Shown: positions 23,259 to 35,627, counted from the stretch's first letter. The stretch: DNA of 64,000 bases from Takakia lepidozioides (GCA_030704615.1 CM060733.1:8928001-8992000); one strand, 5' to 3'. The notes: generated by a model not told the origin, from the sequence alone. Program-made: numbers and translations.

Positions 23259-23968
23259 TGTTGCGCACCTCCCTTCGGTAAGCTCCCCTTCACGTCATAG
23301 TTACTCGCTTTGATGCGCGCGCCTGACTCCCAACCTGGCCGCCGGGCCAACTTGGAGCTTCGGCTGCTCACCTTCGCTTCTCCTGAAGAACCCTCCACCG
23401 ATTTGGAACCAGCGGGAATTCCCTTTGGTAGTTGGCAGTCCGGAACAGCTCCCCACTCTTTGGTCGCTTTCCGGCTCGGTCGCTTACTCACTAGTTTTTG
23501 GTCACCAACGGGCTTGCACCGTTCTCGGGGTTACTACTCCCTATATATACTTCTGTAGATGTCCGCAGGGGTTTCACAACCAGCCATGCCATATTATGGC
23601 GAACCACCACGAAGACCCTCGATTCCCGGTGGTGAGTCGCGGTGAGTGTTGGCCCACTCACCGCGGCCCCAATGGACCGTGATGAGTCCCAAGACTCCCC
23701 ACGACTCCCACCTCGAGGTCTCCACCCCATGGTGAGTCCTATGCCACCCCGACTAAGTCCCGCTAAGCTACCACCACCCCTTGTGGAGCCACCCCCACCG
23801 CAACCTGGTGTGCGGGGCTCCACCTAGTGAGCGCCTCCGCCTCCTTGAGTGCCTTGGGCACTCAAGGGTGCTTCAGCCCCCGTACCTATCGCTGCTACTG
23901 CCCCCACCACAGGGGCAGCCCCTCTTGTGTCCCGACCCCCCCTGCCCTCAAGGCAAAGGGCCGTGACA
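23259..23968 (-). repeat. 5' LTR of the nested gypsy element (710 bp)
   Basis: On the plus strand it begins TGTTGCGCAC and ends GGGCCGTGACA. It is nearly identical to 18443-19169 apart from an 18-bp deletion and about nine substitutions. Confidence 0.94.
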
Positions 23969-24900
23969 CAACGCGTCCTGGCTCGCCCGAGACAAGACGA
24001 GGAATTTGAAGCAAACAAATGACATTCGGGGATATGTCCAGGCTTTCAATGTGCTGTTGCTCGAAGTTGCGGACATGGCAGAACCAGAAATGGTCTTCAA
24101 CTTTGTGGCGGGACAGTTGGAGGAGAAGCCACCTAAGACTTTGAACGAGGCAATTGAGAGGGCTGAATGTTTCTCGGATGCCCCTAAGGGTGAAAGACAA
24201 GGCCGTACGGAGCTGAACCACAAGAAGACCCGGCGGGAAGGTGACTCCTTCCGACCGGAAAAGAAGTGGGATAGGCCGCGCGGCGACAATGGCACGTGGA
24301 AATCAAAGGGAGGGCCTTCACAAGTCAAGGCGGCACCCGGTGCTTCGAAAGGAAAAGCGGGTGGAGCGGCCTATGGCGGACAGAAGGCGACCTTTGATGG
24401 AGTGTGTTTCAATTGCGGGGAGCCCGGACACATGGCCAAGAAGTGCACGAAGCCCCGGCAATTGAACATGACTCGGGCGACCACAGAGCTGTCGAAAGAT
24501 ACCATCAGTCGCTTTGGTGGAAGCGGTGGTCGCCAGGACTTGCAAGGTAGCAAATTTTCTTGTGAGTTGTATCAGGAAACTGGCGCCTTACGTAAAGGGA
24601 GTCAGTTATTGTTCGTGGATGGGATAATATCCGGAACTAACGTGTCGTTGTTGGTGGACACAGGAGCGTCGCACTCCTTCATGACACTGGCAACGGCACA
24701 AAAGCTGGGGCTCCCGACAAATGACGTGGGGGCCTCTATTGAGATGCGTTCTGCCAAAGGAGAACCGCAATTGGCGATTGGGAGGGACGTAAGAACTTCA
24801 CCATCTGCGAGATCGATGGAGTGGATCTCATTTTGGGGATGACCTTTTTGAGCAAATCCAGAGCGGTCATAGATGGCCGCAAGAGAGTAGTCACGCTGCC
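23969..24900 (+). pseudogene. gag end, CCHC and protease of the outer gypsy element
   Basis: After the insertion the host gag resumes with SWLARDKTRNLKQTNDIRGY. It carries AEPEMVFNFVAGQ, a CCHC knuckle CFNCGEPGHMAKKCTK (about 24406-24455) and a protease with SLLVDTGASHSFMT. It is open for much of its length but shifted within protease (about 24730-24800). Confidence 0.88.
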
Positions 24901-25049
24901 ATGTGGGAATGGTGGCGAGGTCTTACGAGTGTCGGAAACACCCAAACCCGTGGGAGGGCGAATAAACCTTCTGTCAGCAAGGGAGTGGGCCGTGGAGGAG
25001 ACACACGAGCCCCAGTTTTTACTCTATATTAGAGAAGTGAAGGGAGAAG

Positions 25050-26400
25050 GCGATGGGGCCGAGCCCAGATTGGATCAAGGGGATTTTGGAGAAATACCAG
25101 GATGTGATGCCGGAGGATTTACCAAGCGGCTTGCCACCGCGAAGAGGAGTTGACCACAAGATTGAGGTGATACCGGGATCGAAACCGCCTGCCAAGGCGC
25201 CCTACCGGTTGAGCCACAGAGAGTTGGTCGAGCTGAAGACTCAGCTCAAAGATCTAATGTCAAAGGGGTACATCCGGCCGAGTAAGTCACCTTATGGAGC
25301 CCCGTGCTATTCGCAGACAAGAAGGATGGGACGCTGCGGATGTGTGTCGATTACAGGGCTTTGAATAAGGTGACTATAAAAAACCGGTACCCTTTGCCAA
25401 GGATCGACGACCTTTTCGATCGGTTGGCAGGAGCGAAGTATTTCAGCCGGATCGATCTGCGCTCCGGCTATCATCAAATTCGAGTGGCGGAAGGAGATGA
25501 GGAGAAGACCGTGTGCAGGACAAGGTATGGTTCATACGAGTTCTTGGTGATGCCTTTTGGATTCACCAATGCTCCCGCGACCTTTAGCACGCTGATGAAC
25601 ACCTTTTCCAGGAGTGGTTGGATGACTTTGTGATCGTGTACATCGACGACATCTTGGTGTATTCGAAAACAAAGGAGGAGCACCTAGAGCACCTCAAAAG
25701 GGTGTTCCAAAATTGCGGGAAGGGAAGCTGTATGCCAAAGCTTCAAGTGTGAATTCAGGTCACAAAAGTGAGTTCCTGGGGCATGTGATTACGCAGGATG
25801 GGATCAGAATGGATGACAGGAAGGTGAGGGCAATCTTGGATTGGGAGCCTCCGACTTCGGTCCCGGGAGTGCGATCCTTCCTAGGACTCGCCTCCTATTA
25901 GCGGAAGTATGTGAGAAATTTCGCCAAGATCGCGGGGCCGTTGTCAGACCTTCTGTGTAAATCCAAAGTCTGGGCATGGAACACCTTTTGTGGCCAAGCT
26001 TTTACTGAATTGAGCAGCGGATGGCGGAAGCTCCATTCTTGAAATCCCGGAGTTCGATCATCCGTTCGAGATTCATACAGATGCGTCGGACTTCGCGATT
26101 GGGGGTGTACTGATGCAAGATGGACATCCAGTGGCTTACGAAAGTAAAAAACTGAATGAAGTGGAGCGACGGTGGCCGACGCACGAGAAAGAGATGAAGG
26201 CGGTGGTGCACTGTCTTGAGCTTTGGCGCCAAGGTGTTCACAGACAATGTCACGGTGAAGTATTTTGCCACGCAGCCCAAGTTGTCCCCAAAACAACTTA
26301 GGTGGCAAGATACTTTGGGCGGTGTTCGACGTGGATATCCAGTACAAACCGGGACGGGACAACGTGGTGGCCGATGCTTTAAGTAGAAAGCAGCAGCTCT
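25050..26400 (+). pseudogene. Reverse transcriptase and RNase H of the outer gypsy element, broken
   Basis: RT motifs ([61 protein letters not shown]) are present but spread over frames. Shifts lie near 25303, 25610 and 25710 and a TAG near 25900 (ASY, stop, RKY). RNase H phrases ([35 protein letters not shown]) follow. Confidence 0.9.
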
Positions 26401-26840
26401 TGTTGGTGTAGGGGCGAGACGACGCTCCAAAGGAAGATCCGGAAGGCTTGCCGGACGGATGAACTGGCGAAGTCCGTAATGCAGGACTTGAGGATGGGGG
26501 TTAAATCGCAGTTCCACGTGCAAAATGGACTGCTCCAGTATAAGCAAAAGCGTCTCTACGTGCCGAAGGGAGGGATCAGAGATAGCCTCTTGAGAGAATG
26601 TCATGATAGCCCGCTTCGGGCCACGGCGGAGCCAAGCGCACTGCGGCACTCTTGAAGAAGAGTATTTCTGGCCCAAACTGAGGGAGGAGGTAGAGGAGTA
26701 TGTCAAAACATGCACCACATGCCAACAAAACCGGAGCGAGTACAAAAAGCAAGCGGGGCTGTTACAACCCTTGCCGATTCCGAGGGGACTTGGAAAACGT
26801 CTCGATGGATTTCATGACTACTATGCCGCTGTCAAAAGGA
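26400..26840 (+). pseudogene. Integrase start of the outer gypsy element, truncated
   Basis: It reads YVPKGGIRDSLLRECHDS, then KLREEVEEYVKTCTTCQQNR, the integrase zinc-binding part. Homology with the nested copy ends after MPLSKG near 26840, before the catalytic core. Confidence 0.85.
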
Positions 26841-27334
26841 TTATTTGAGATTGAGGTAACAAGAGTATGGAATGTAAGGTCCTTGTGTTTGGTTGCCTAG
26901 CATCACATGCACATTATTGCAGTTATGACTGGACAGCTGCTGCTTTAATACTCGCACTTATGACTACATGAGGCAAGTAGCAGGGGCTTCTAGATCCTGC
27001 CCTTCCTTCTTACCAAAGAAGAGAAAAAGATAGACTTTGTAGCACTCTGTCTTGGCCCCATACGAATAGCCTACCAGCATTAGCCCGTCTCTCACCAAAA
27101 TCATTTCATAAAGCTGGAAAATATGCATCCAAGAAACGAGACTTTTTAAATGCATATGACGAGCATGACTATCCCACATAGGTTGTTTCTTCCATCCACC
27201 AACCAGAGCTAAATTCATCTGACACAATCATGACTAGTCAATAACCGTGCATCTGCAACAGTAAAACTTACCTGGCAGTTGGCCGAGCCGCATCCTAGCC
27301 CCAACAGTGCCCACAATGTAGTTTCCATCAACTG
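26841..27334. other. Intergenic, no gene recognised
   Basis: This is unrelated sequence between the truncated gypsy element and a LINE fragment. A minus-strand frame at 26964-27227 has no recognisable motif. Confidence 0.4.
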
Positions 27335-28088
27335 ACCCCACCATCTGACCTTGAATTCATCTCGTCGGGAGCTTAAGGAAGGGATGCCAAACTCACCCCG
27401 AACAGCCACATTGGCTGTTGTGGAGCATGCTAACATGCACTCTTTAAGCACCCCATATAGCAGATCCGTATTCCAAGGCAAGTCTAATAATGTAGCAAAG
27501 CAAGGTTTTCTTGACCTCAGAGTTAATCCCTCTGCAGTGAAAAAAATTAGTGAGACTTAGCGCTTTGCCCTTGCCAGTTTGAACAACTTTCTGGATGTGT
27601 GCATGCCAGTTACAGTTGGAGGAAAACTCAACCCCCAGGATGTGTAGGAAGGGAGGACTGTGATCTCTTGGCTACCCCACTGCCACTTAAGATCACTTCC
27701 TCCCTCTCCTCCGTCGTTGAATGCCACCACTGCACATTTACTGACATTAGCCTCTAGCCCAACAAAGATCAAAGTATCTCTTCGCACAATCAATGAATTC
27801 CTGGAGGTTGGAAGGAGTCTCCCCTATAACTGCGAGGTCATCCGCAAACATAAGGGCTGGAATGGTGGCATCACCCACCCTTACCCAAATCCCTCACATT
27901 CCACATCCTCGGCGTCGTTGATTGATGAAACATTGAAGAGCAGGGGAGAGGGTACATCCTTGAGCTACACCTTGGTCTATGTCAAAAAAGTTGAACTTCT
28001 GTCCATTAACAGTGACACAACTTTTGGTGTGAGCATACAAGTTATGGACAACTCTCCACATTTTTCCCTTGATTCTGCAAGACCAGAA
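27335..28088 (-). mobile_element. LINE reverse-transcriptase fragment, reverse orientation
   Basis: Read on the minus strand it aligns with 39424-40226 (plus). Shared phrases include GLEANVSKCAVVAFN, GGSDLKWQWGSQ, VLKECM and NVAVRGEFGIPSLSSRRDEF. It lacks both ends of the element and carries indels and stops. Confidence 0.88.
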
Positions 28089-28089
28089 A

Positions 28090-29582
28090 CCAGTTAAAGA
28101 ACGCCATTAATCACCAAATGATAGAATACTACACACGTAAATCTAACCACACGTCCTATACCATAGTAGCCACAGACACCTACAAGAAGCACGCACTCCG
28201 CGACGAGTTCCAATTCGCAATCCGACAAACCGTACCCGGGAATAGAAACCACAACCTTCTTCCATTTTTGAGATTGTACAAGGAATGACAGTCATGCTAA
28301 CCGACAATTTGTATCCTAGATTGGGGCTTGTAAACGGTGCAGTCGGACAAATACTGGGGATCTCGACAACAGAAGACGATTGGATCGTACGGGAAGATAA
28401 TTTAATGCACCCGCACCGCGCCAAATCACGTATTAATCGACTTCGGGGAATTCATCAGTCAACCCCAAACATTGAGCAACATAAATTTAGAAAATCTCCC
28501 AGAAAACGTCGTGCCCATCACACTCGTTTCAAGAACGTTCGATTATCACCACACAGAGGATGAACTGAAAAATCCAAAGAAATTCAAAATCAGCAGACGC
28601 CAATTACCTCTAATACCCGCATACTTCCTAACCGACTACAAAGGCCAAGACAAAACTTTCGTCAGGATAATCATCGACTTGCAAAAACCACCAGATGGAC
28701 ACCCCTTGAACATGCACAACATTTACGTCACATTGTCTCGTTGCGTTCCCTACAAGGACTAGTAATACTTCGGGACATTAAGTTCGAAGACATCCAAGGA
28801 GCCAAATTCAAAACAGACTCACTAGAGTTCATGGCTCCACAAGTCGATTGTAATGGCAAAAACAAAAAATCACACAAGACCACGGAACACATCAGCATGG
28901 TGCATACAAAACCTGTCGCCAAAACACTCCAACCAAGACACACGTACCGAGAAATAAAAATGCCAACCAATTCTGAAGCCAAACATCCCACACCGATAGA
29001 ATCAAATGAAAACCAAACTTGCTCAGAATTAGCTCTCACACCGCTCGAAATCATAGAAATTGATTCCGAAGACGAACAATCTGACACAGAAAACACAGAT
29101 TTGCGCCAACAAACATATTGGCACGAAGATCTCCTATTGACAGCACACGACGAACACATCATCAAAACTACCAGCAACATGCATATTCGACTCTACTGGG
29201 CAGAACGAAATACACTAAGAAGTGTTTGCAGCACGTGTTCGTCAACAACAACCATTGGATTCTAACAATGATAAGTCCGAACGAAACAAATTGTCAATGT
29301 ACGGTGTTTGATTCCAGCATGCCCGTGGATATGAAGCTACCGAGCGAAATAGAACAACATCTCGCAAAATTAATCCCAGTCCCACAATTCAATTATTTAT
29401 ATGCCGATGTCATGCAACAGACTGACGGTTCATCATGTGGCGTATTTGCGATAGCTTATGCCACGGATATAGCATTCGGATTAAATCCCGCACATTCCCG
29501 ATACGCAACATCCGCCATGAGAACCCACTTAAGAGATTGCATAAACAATCGAAGAATTGAGCCATTTCCAAAACAACATTAA
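28090..29582 (+). pseudogene. PIF1-like helicase C-terminus followed by Ulp1-like cysteine protease (transposon relic)
   Basis: The helicase part has EIVQGMTVMLTDNLYPRLGL (about 28267-28326) and NGAVGQILG. After a frame change it has RRQLPLIPAYFLTDYKGQDK and MHNIYVTLSRC (about 28600-28745), the motif V/VI region of PIF1-family helicases. A linker rich in Ser, Thr, Glu and Asp follows. The second domain has HWIL (His), VFDSSMP (Asp) and QQTDGSSCGVFAIAYA (Gln and Cys) at about 29247-29465. This is the His-Asp-Gln-Cys arrangement of C48/Ulp1 deSUMOylating proteases. At least two frameshifts (about 28260 and 29200) and loss of the helicase Walker motifs make it a relic. PIF1 and Ulp1 genes both occur in large eukaryotic DNA transposons. 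Which element class this came from cannot be told; a Helitron-like source is one option. Confidence 0.72.
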
Positions 29583-32499
29583 ATTTAAAATGGTGTAGTG
29601 TGCGTGGGTGCTGGTTTTGCTGTTGCTGGGATCCAGCCCGATGTTGGGAGTGTCATAGGTGTGTGCGTCGGTATTTGTTGTTTCCTTCGAGGCTCAGTGT
29701 CCGGATGCTATGGAGGGCTTGGGTTTCTCGATTTTTTTGGATGTTTTTCTCTTTCCTTATTTCGGGAGGGCGATCAGTGCAGCTACATTGGGTGGTTATT
29801 TGATGTGATGTCTGATGCTTGGGGAGGGACGGGGCGAGGGACGGACGAAGGGAAGGGGAGGGGGAGGGGGAGGGTAGGGGGGGGGGGGGGGGGGGGGTTG
29901 TTGTCTGCATACCGGGCAGAAAGGGGTTCAAATCCCCCTCACTTCTTGGGCATAGATAGGGGTATGCTTATGTTATACTTTTGCATAGTTCCTCATGTTT
30001 TCTGCATAGTATATATTTCCAATTATCAAAGAAACACTGTATGCGTGGGGATGACCCGCCCCTTTTTGTGCCAATTGAACGTAGTTCTCAGAATTTGTCG
30101 CTAGTAGTGCGGAGCAATGCGCAGCCCTAGTGCATATAAAGCATTAATTATTGTAAGGGGTTTGTAGAAGTTGTTCGTCTTGGTTGTTAAGAACAATTTA
30201 TTTTATATTACCCATTTTTGTATTTCGTTTTTTTTTTTTTGTTTTTTTTTGGTTTTTTGTTTGTAGTTGTTGTTTTTTTTTAAATATATTTTTTGGAGAA
30301 GTGACTCGGGTGTGGTTAGACAATGTAGATTATACCCCAGGTTTGGAGTTCAAATCTTGTTGGTGTGTATTGTGTAGTTATGTGTGTGTGTTATTAACTA
30401 TATATTTTGTCAAAGGGTCTGGAGGTCTGCCCGGTCTGCTGGAGGGTCTACCCGCCTGTCCGCTAGAAGGTTAACTCGGTCTGTTGGAGAGTCTGCCCAG
30501 TCCACTAGAAGGTCCGCCACGGTAGATGAACAAGGACTTAGAAAAATTTCAAAAGCTGGCCGACCCGGTGAATGGGCGGTGGGCTTATGAGCTCACCCCA
30601 AGGGCCGTATTGGCGGGGCCCGCCCGTGCATTCATAACCCTATTATTAAAAAATGAAAGATTATCCACATGGTTTCAATTATCTATCACAAACTGCTGTG
30701 GGGGCTTATTTGCTAAAGTGGCTTGAAGGCTGTGTTGGTCCAGAGGCTGTTTCAATGGTACTGACCATGTGGTGAATGGGATGACTACCAATGCAATTAG
30801 CTTTGATCTCTGATCACCACTGTGAGGACCTGAAAGAAAGTGCAATCTTGACTCAAGTCCACCTTGGAAGTGATTGGCAATTTGTAGAACACCTGCTCAC
30901 CAACATGACGGCTGTGTGGCTATCACCACTCTTCATGACACGATCGGGAGTCGTTGGGGGCATGCTAATGAGCCCAATACATAGCAAACAAATCCTTCTT
31001 ACCTCCACATGAAATTCCTCAAATTGGGATGCATCTTGTCTACTACAATAAAATGATGTATGCCCTCATTGTGGATCTTTGCACAATAAGGACCTGAAAG
31101 TGCTAAAAGAGTTCTTGTTGACCCCTCTCTTGGTTCAAGGCATTGGTGATGGTACCCCTGCCACTAGTTTTGAGATCGAATTGGCAAATATGCCTAATCC
31201 TTGGTAATATGGCAGCTAGCTCTGCTTTCATCCACCGAAGGTTTCAATAGCATCAACACAGCCTCTCACAAACCAGGCTAACAACAAAGAACAACAACCT
31301 ACTGATAGCAATAAGTAGAACCCTTTTGAAGTTTGTTCATTTTTTACATTGATCTAGGGAACTGAAGATTATCCAGTCCACAAAACAGTGACATTCCTTT
31401 GAAGACACTTCTTGATAGACTCTTTCATCTCCTAAATGAAGATAGTCTCACCTAATCAAACCCGTCATACCCCCCTTATGAATGAACTGAGAGAAACTCC
31501 TGCCGGAACCTTTACATGCGAACTGCTTGGCCTGTGTGAAAGAACTGCAAGAAATTGATAATTGCCCACTTCCAGTCATCTAAGTCTCCATTGAGAGCTT
31601 GTGCTCAAACATAATTCCTTGGCAGCTCTACATTGACCTGACCTGGGTGTGTTGTGGAGGAATGCTAGAGGGTGCTTTCCATCATCTTCCTTCCTCCACT
31701 GGCTTTGGTCCATTTGAATCACGCTGGCTGCCTGCAAGGTTTTCTCACAAGACCCAAATATCAGCCAGGGATGGATCCCTGACTCGATTGTTACGAAGAG
31801 TGTGAAAATTCCTTGAGTGACATGGTTTGTGGACGTGAGAGGAGCAAGCAAAACTGTCTGTCTGTTGTTGCCAAAGAAATCAGAGAAAGAAATACTCTTG
31901 TAAGGCCCATGGTAGGGAGAGAAAATCACATAGCAAAAATATCATCCCAAACATTTGCCAGCCTTGAGAGCCAGTCGAGTATGTAAACCCAGAGGGCCCC
32001 TGAGTTTAAGTCCATCTTTCTCAGCCTTTCAGCTAAAATCAGGGTAGAAGGGTAGAAGCTTTTGTCGGTTTGAAATCCAATGTGAGTCTCATGATAGTAA
32101 TTCCATTTTTCTCGGGTGTGGATCCACCTGGCAGCTTCCTACCCTGCCCCCGGGCATTGCCTTGGTAGTGTGCTCTCACCTACGGGGACCCAAATAACAG
32201 ACATGGCAGTGGCAGCATTTATTAAGACAACTGATATTGTCCACTGATGCCAAAGACAATTGTCCTCAACCACACTGTCTTCCAGTCTTCAGCAGATCCT
32301 CTCTTTCCACCCATTTTGCTTGCAGAAATTTCCGCCTTCACTGCCGCTATGCAAACACTCCTGAACTTGAAGTGCAGTGCTGACTGTGGCATTGAATGAG
32401 TTTGATCATTGCTTTCAACTTTCCTCTTGGTTCTCAAAAACAGGGACACATAATGACCTGTGTTTAAAGTGACCACACACATCCATTCATACACTTTGC
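29583..32499. other. Intergenic, repeat-derived, no gene recognised
   Basis: A 21-bp G run lies at 29877-29897, followed by a B-box-like GGTTCAAATCC at about 29927-29938. T-rich sequence lies at 30215-30295 and a CTGCCCGG-type repeat at about 30428-30510. At about 31350-31530 a stretch resembles the 5' flank of the PPR gene (about 35950-36115). No coding gene was supported. Confidence 0.45.
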
Positions 32500-32787
32500 T
32501 TATTTCTCTGATAATCCCCGCAAGAACAAACCCCATAGTCAAAGTGGTGAAAACGGTTGGCATCTCGTACAATGATTGCTCGCCCAATAATCTTCAATAT
32601 GAACTTGGTGGCTGTGTGGCAGTCACCACACACTCGCAGGTTCTTGATGAGAGGTGTTCCAGGGAGCCCAAAACCAATGGCAAGTTTCTCACTGTGGTGG
32701 TAAAGGGGAAATTCCTTCTGCCCCTTTTCCACATCATGCAATACAAAGCATGTGTCCGGGACATATCCAGCCTCCTTCATCATCATT
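32500..32787 (-). pseudogene. Extra copy of the PPR gene's DYW tail
   Basis: Read on the minus strand it has [46 protein letters not shown] and [15 protein letters not shown]. This repeats the last about 95 residues of the adjacent gene with a few deletions. It ends CGDYQRN instead of CGDFW. It directly follows the stop of the main copy, as a tandem duplicate of only the deaminase end. Confidence 0.85.
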
Positions 32788-35627
32788 TCACCAAAAATCC
32801 CCACAAGAACAAACCCCATCGTCAAAGTGGTGAAAACGGTTGGCATCTCGTACAATGATTGCTCGCCCAACAATCTTCGATATGAACTTGGTGGCTGTGT
32901 GGCAGTCACCACATACTCGCAGGTTCTTGATGATACGGAGAGGTGTTCCAGGGAGTGTGCTGATGAGCCCAAAACCAATGGCAAGTTTCTCACTGTGGTG
33001 GTAAAGGGAAAATTCCTTTTGCTCCTTCTCCACATCGTGCAATACAAAACATGTGTCCGGCACATAGCCAGCCTCCTTCATCGCCCCTGACAATCTCTTC
33101 AACTCAGCATGGATGTCCTCAATCTGTGGATGCGTTTTGTCCTCCACAACAAAGGTATGCACTTTGTTGTTCACTTCAATGTAGCTGCATCCTGGCACTT
33201 TCCTGACACCCCTGTACCTCATCATTTTTCTCACCTTTGCTGTGTCGTCCCACCTACCAGTCGCAGCATAGATGTTCGACAGCAGCACATAAGTTGGAGC
33301 ATCCTGTGGATTCAACTTGAGAATGTGTTCTGCCACACGTTCTGCTAGCCAACATTACCATGAATTCTGCAGGCACCAAGCATGGCCCCCAACACTGAAC
33401 CACTTGGTTCAATCGGCATTTTGTAAATGAAATCCTCTGCTTCGTCCAATCGCCCTGCACGGCCAAGAAGGTCCACCATGCAGCCGAAGTGCTCCACTGT
33501 AGGAGGAAGACCATGCTCTAGACTCATTGAAGCAAAGTAGTGACGGTCTTCATCAACAAGGCCCTTATGGCTACACGCAGAGAGAACACATATAAAGGTG
33601 ATACCGTCTGGCGTCAAGCCTTCCTGTTGCATTTGGTCAAAAAGTTGCAAGGCCTCCCTGCCACACCCATGCTGGCCATATGCTGCAATCAAAGCACTCC
33701 ATGAGACCACATTCCGTTGAGCCATATTTTCAAAAATATGGCATGCATCCCTCAGACTCCCAGATTTGGAATACATGTCGACAAGGGTATTCTCCAGTAT
33801 AGTATCCAGAGGAATTCCAGCTTCCATGATGTCAGCATGGACCTCTTTACCCTTGTCCAGTGCTGCCAGGCTGGCACATGCATTGAGAACACAAATAAAT
33901 GTGACCTTGTCTGGGATCACCTCTTCCCGTATCATTTGTTCATACATCTCCAAAGCCTCCTTACCATACTGATGCTGAGCATATCCTGCAATCATCACAT
34001 TCCAAGAGACCACATTTTGTCGAGCCATATTGCCAAACACTCGATGCGCATCCTTCATGCTCCCACATTTGGCATACATGTTGACAAGGGCAGTCTCCAG
34101 AATGATGTCTGGCACAATTCCAGCTTTGATGATGGCAGCATGTACCTCTTTGCCCTTCGCCAGGACTGCTGGGCTGGCACATGCCTTGAGAACAGAAGTG
34201 AATGAGACCTTGTTGGGTGTCACCCCTTCCTGTATCATCTGCTCATACATCTCAAAAGCCTTACTACCAGACTCCTGCTGAGCATATCCTGCGATCATGG
34301 AATTCCATGAGACTACATTTGGCTTCAAGCCTTCATTTTGCATTTGTTTAAATAGTTGGAGAGCCTCCCTACAGAACCCATGCTGAGCATAACCTGCAAT
34401 CATAGTGTTCCATGAGACTACGTCAGGGTGAGAAATATTGTCGAACACTTGATGTGCATCCTCCATGTTCCCACATTTGGCATACATGTCAGCAAGGGCA
34501 GTCTCCAGAATGTTATTTGGCGCAATTCCTGCTTTGATGATGTCAGCATGGACCTCTTTACCCTTTTCCAGAGCTGCCAGGATGGCACACGCATTAAGAA
34601 CACAAATGAAAGTGATCTGTCAGGTGTCACCCCTCCCCTCATCATTTGTTCATACATCTCCAGAGCCTCCCTACCACAACCATGCTGAGCATATCCTGCA
34701 ATCATTGCATTCCATGAGACCACATTTCTATTAGCCATACTGTCAAACACTTGACGTGCATCCTTCATGCTCCCACATTTGGCATACATGTCAGCAAGCG
34801 ATGTCTCCAGAATGACATCTACTGCAATTAGAGCTTTGATAATGTCCACATGGACCTCCTTGCCCTTGTCCAGCGCTGCCAAGCTGCCGCACGCATTGAG
34901 AACGCAAATGAACGTGACCTTATCAGGTGTCAACCCTTTCTGCTTTATCTCCTCATACATCTCCAAAGCCTCTCTACCACACCCATGCTGAGTATATGCT
35001 GCTATCATCACATTCCATGAGACCACATTTCGAAGAGCCATATTGTTAAACACTTGACGCGCATGCTCCATGCTTCCACATTTGGCATACATATTAACAA
35101 GGGCAGTCTCCATGATGATGTCTGGTGCAATTCCAGCTCTGGTGATGTCACTGTGGACCTCTACACCCTTTGCCAGGACTGCTAGGCTGGCACCCGCCTT
35201 GAGAATGCAAATGAACGTGATCCTGTTGGGCGTCACCCTCTCCCTTTTCATTTGCTGGTAAATCACAAAGGCCTCCCTACTACACCCATGCTTAGTGTAT
35301 CCTGAAATCATTATATTCCACGTACACATATCTCGTTCAGGCATTTTGTCGAACACTTGGCGTGCATCAACCACACTCCCACACTTGGCATACATATTGA
35401 CAAGGGTATTGAGAAGAAGTATGTTTGGCTTGAATCCACTTCGGATGAGGTGGGCATGCACCTGCTTTCCCTCTTGTAGGCCTTGCATGTTGATGCACTC
35501 CTGCAAGAGACATACATACGTATTGGAGTCTGCCAAAATGCCCGGTTGGTTCAAAATGTGCAGGGCCTCTTTGAGTTGTCCTGCCATACACAGCGTCCTC
35601 AAATCCCCTTGTGCTCGACCTAGCAGC
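32788..35627 (-). pseudogene. PLS-class PPR protein with E and DYW domains, two frameshifts
   Basis: The product would be an organellar RNA-editing factor: PPR repeats read RNA and the DYW domain deaminates cytidine. From MLLGRAQGDLRT (about 35627) six P-L-S triplets follow, each with a MYAKCG or MYSKSG phrase and an NVVSWN-type S motif. Then come ACSHKGLVDEDRHYF, an E/E+ region ([17 protein letters not shown]) and a DYW domain with HSEKLA, CGDCH and the C-terminal CGDFW. Deaminase zinc ligands (HSE and the CxxCH) are intact. A 1-bp deletion near 34617 (TGATCTGTCAGG where sister repeats have TGACCTTATCAGG) and an indel near 33348 (after HGNVG) break the frame, so three frames must be joined. 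Either the gene died recently or the assembly has errors. No in-frame ATG with a targeting peptide was found upstream of 35627. Confidence 0.88.

Larger units (their letters stand above)
18443..23968 (-). mobile_element. Nested Ty3/gypsy element with two LTRs and a target-site duplication
   Basis: The left LTR (3' LTR) is 18443-19169 and the right LTR (5' LTR) is 23259-23968. The flanking 5-bp duplication CAACG is at 18438-18442 and 23969-23973. The primer binding site (complement GCTCTGATACCA) is 23245-23256. Gene order on the minus strand is gag, CCHC, protease, RT, RNase H, integrase. By eye the LTRs differ by about nine substitutions plus an 18-bp deletion in the right one, so insertion was recent compared with the decayed host element. 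Coding frames are broken, and the integrase C-terminus is missing before the left LTR. Confidence 0.95.
17093..26840 (+). mobile_element. Outer Ty3/gypsy LTR retrotransposon, 3' truncated and interrupted by a second element
   Basis: A 728-bp 5' LTR is followed by a tRNA-iMet primer binding site, gag, and after a nested insertion (18443-23968) the rest of gag, a CCHC knuckle, protease, reverse transcriptase, RNase H and the start of integrase. Homology stops at about 26840 just after the MPLSKG of integrase, and no 3' LTR follows. The pol frames carry several frameshifts and stops, so the element is dead. It belongs to the same family as its insert, with which it aligns closely in gag, protease and RT. 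Confidence 0.92.

Noticed and set aside
29927-29945. Functional tRNA gene at the B-box-like GGTTCAAATCC
   Set aside because: No A box at correct spacing and no acceptor pairing; a poly-G run lies where the 5' half would be.
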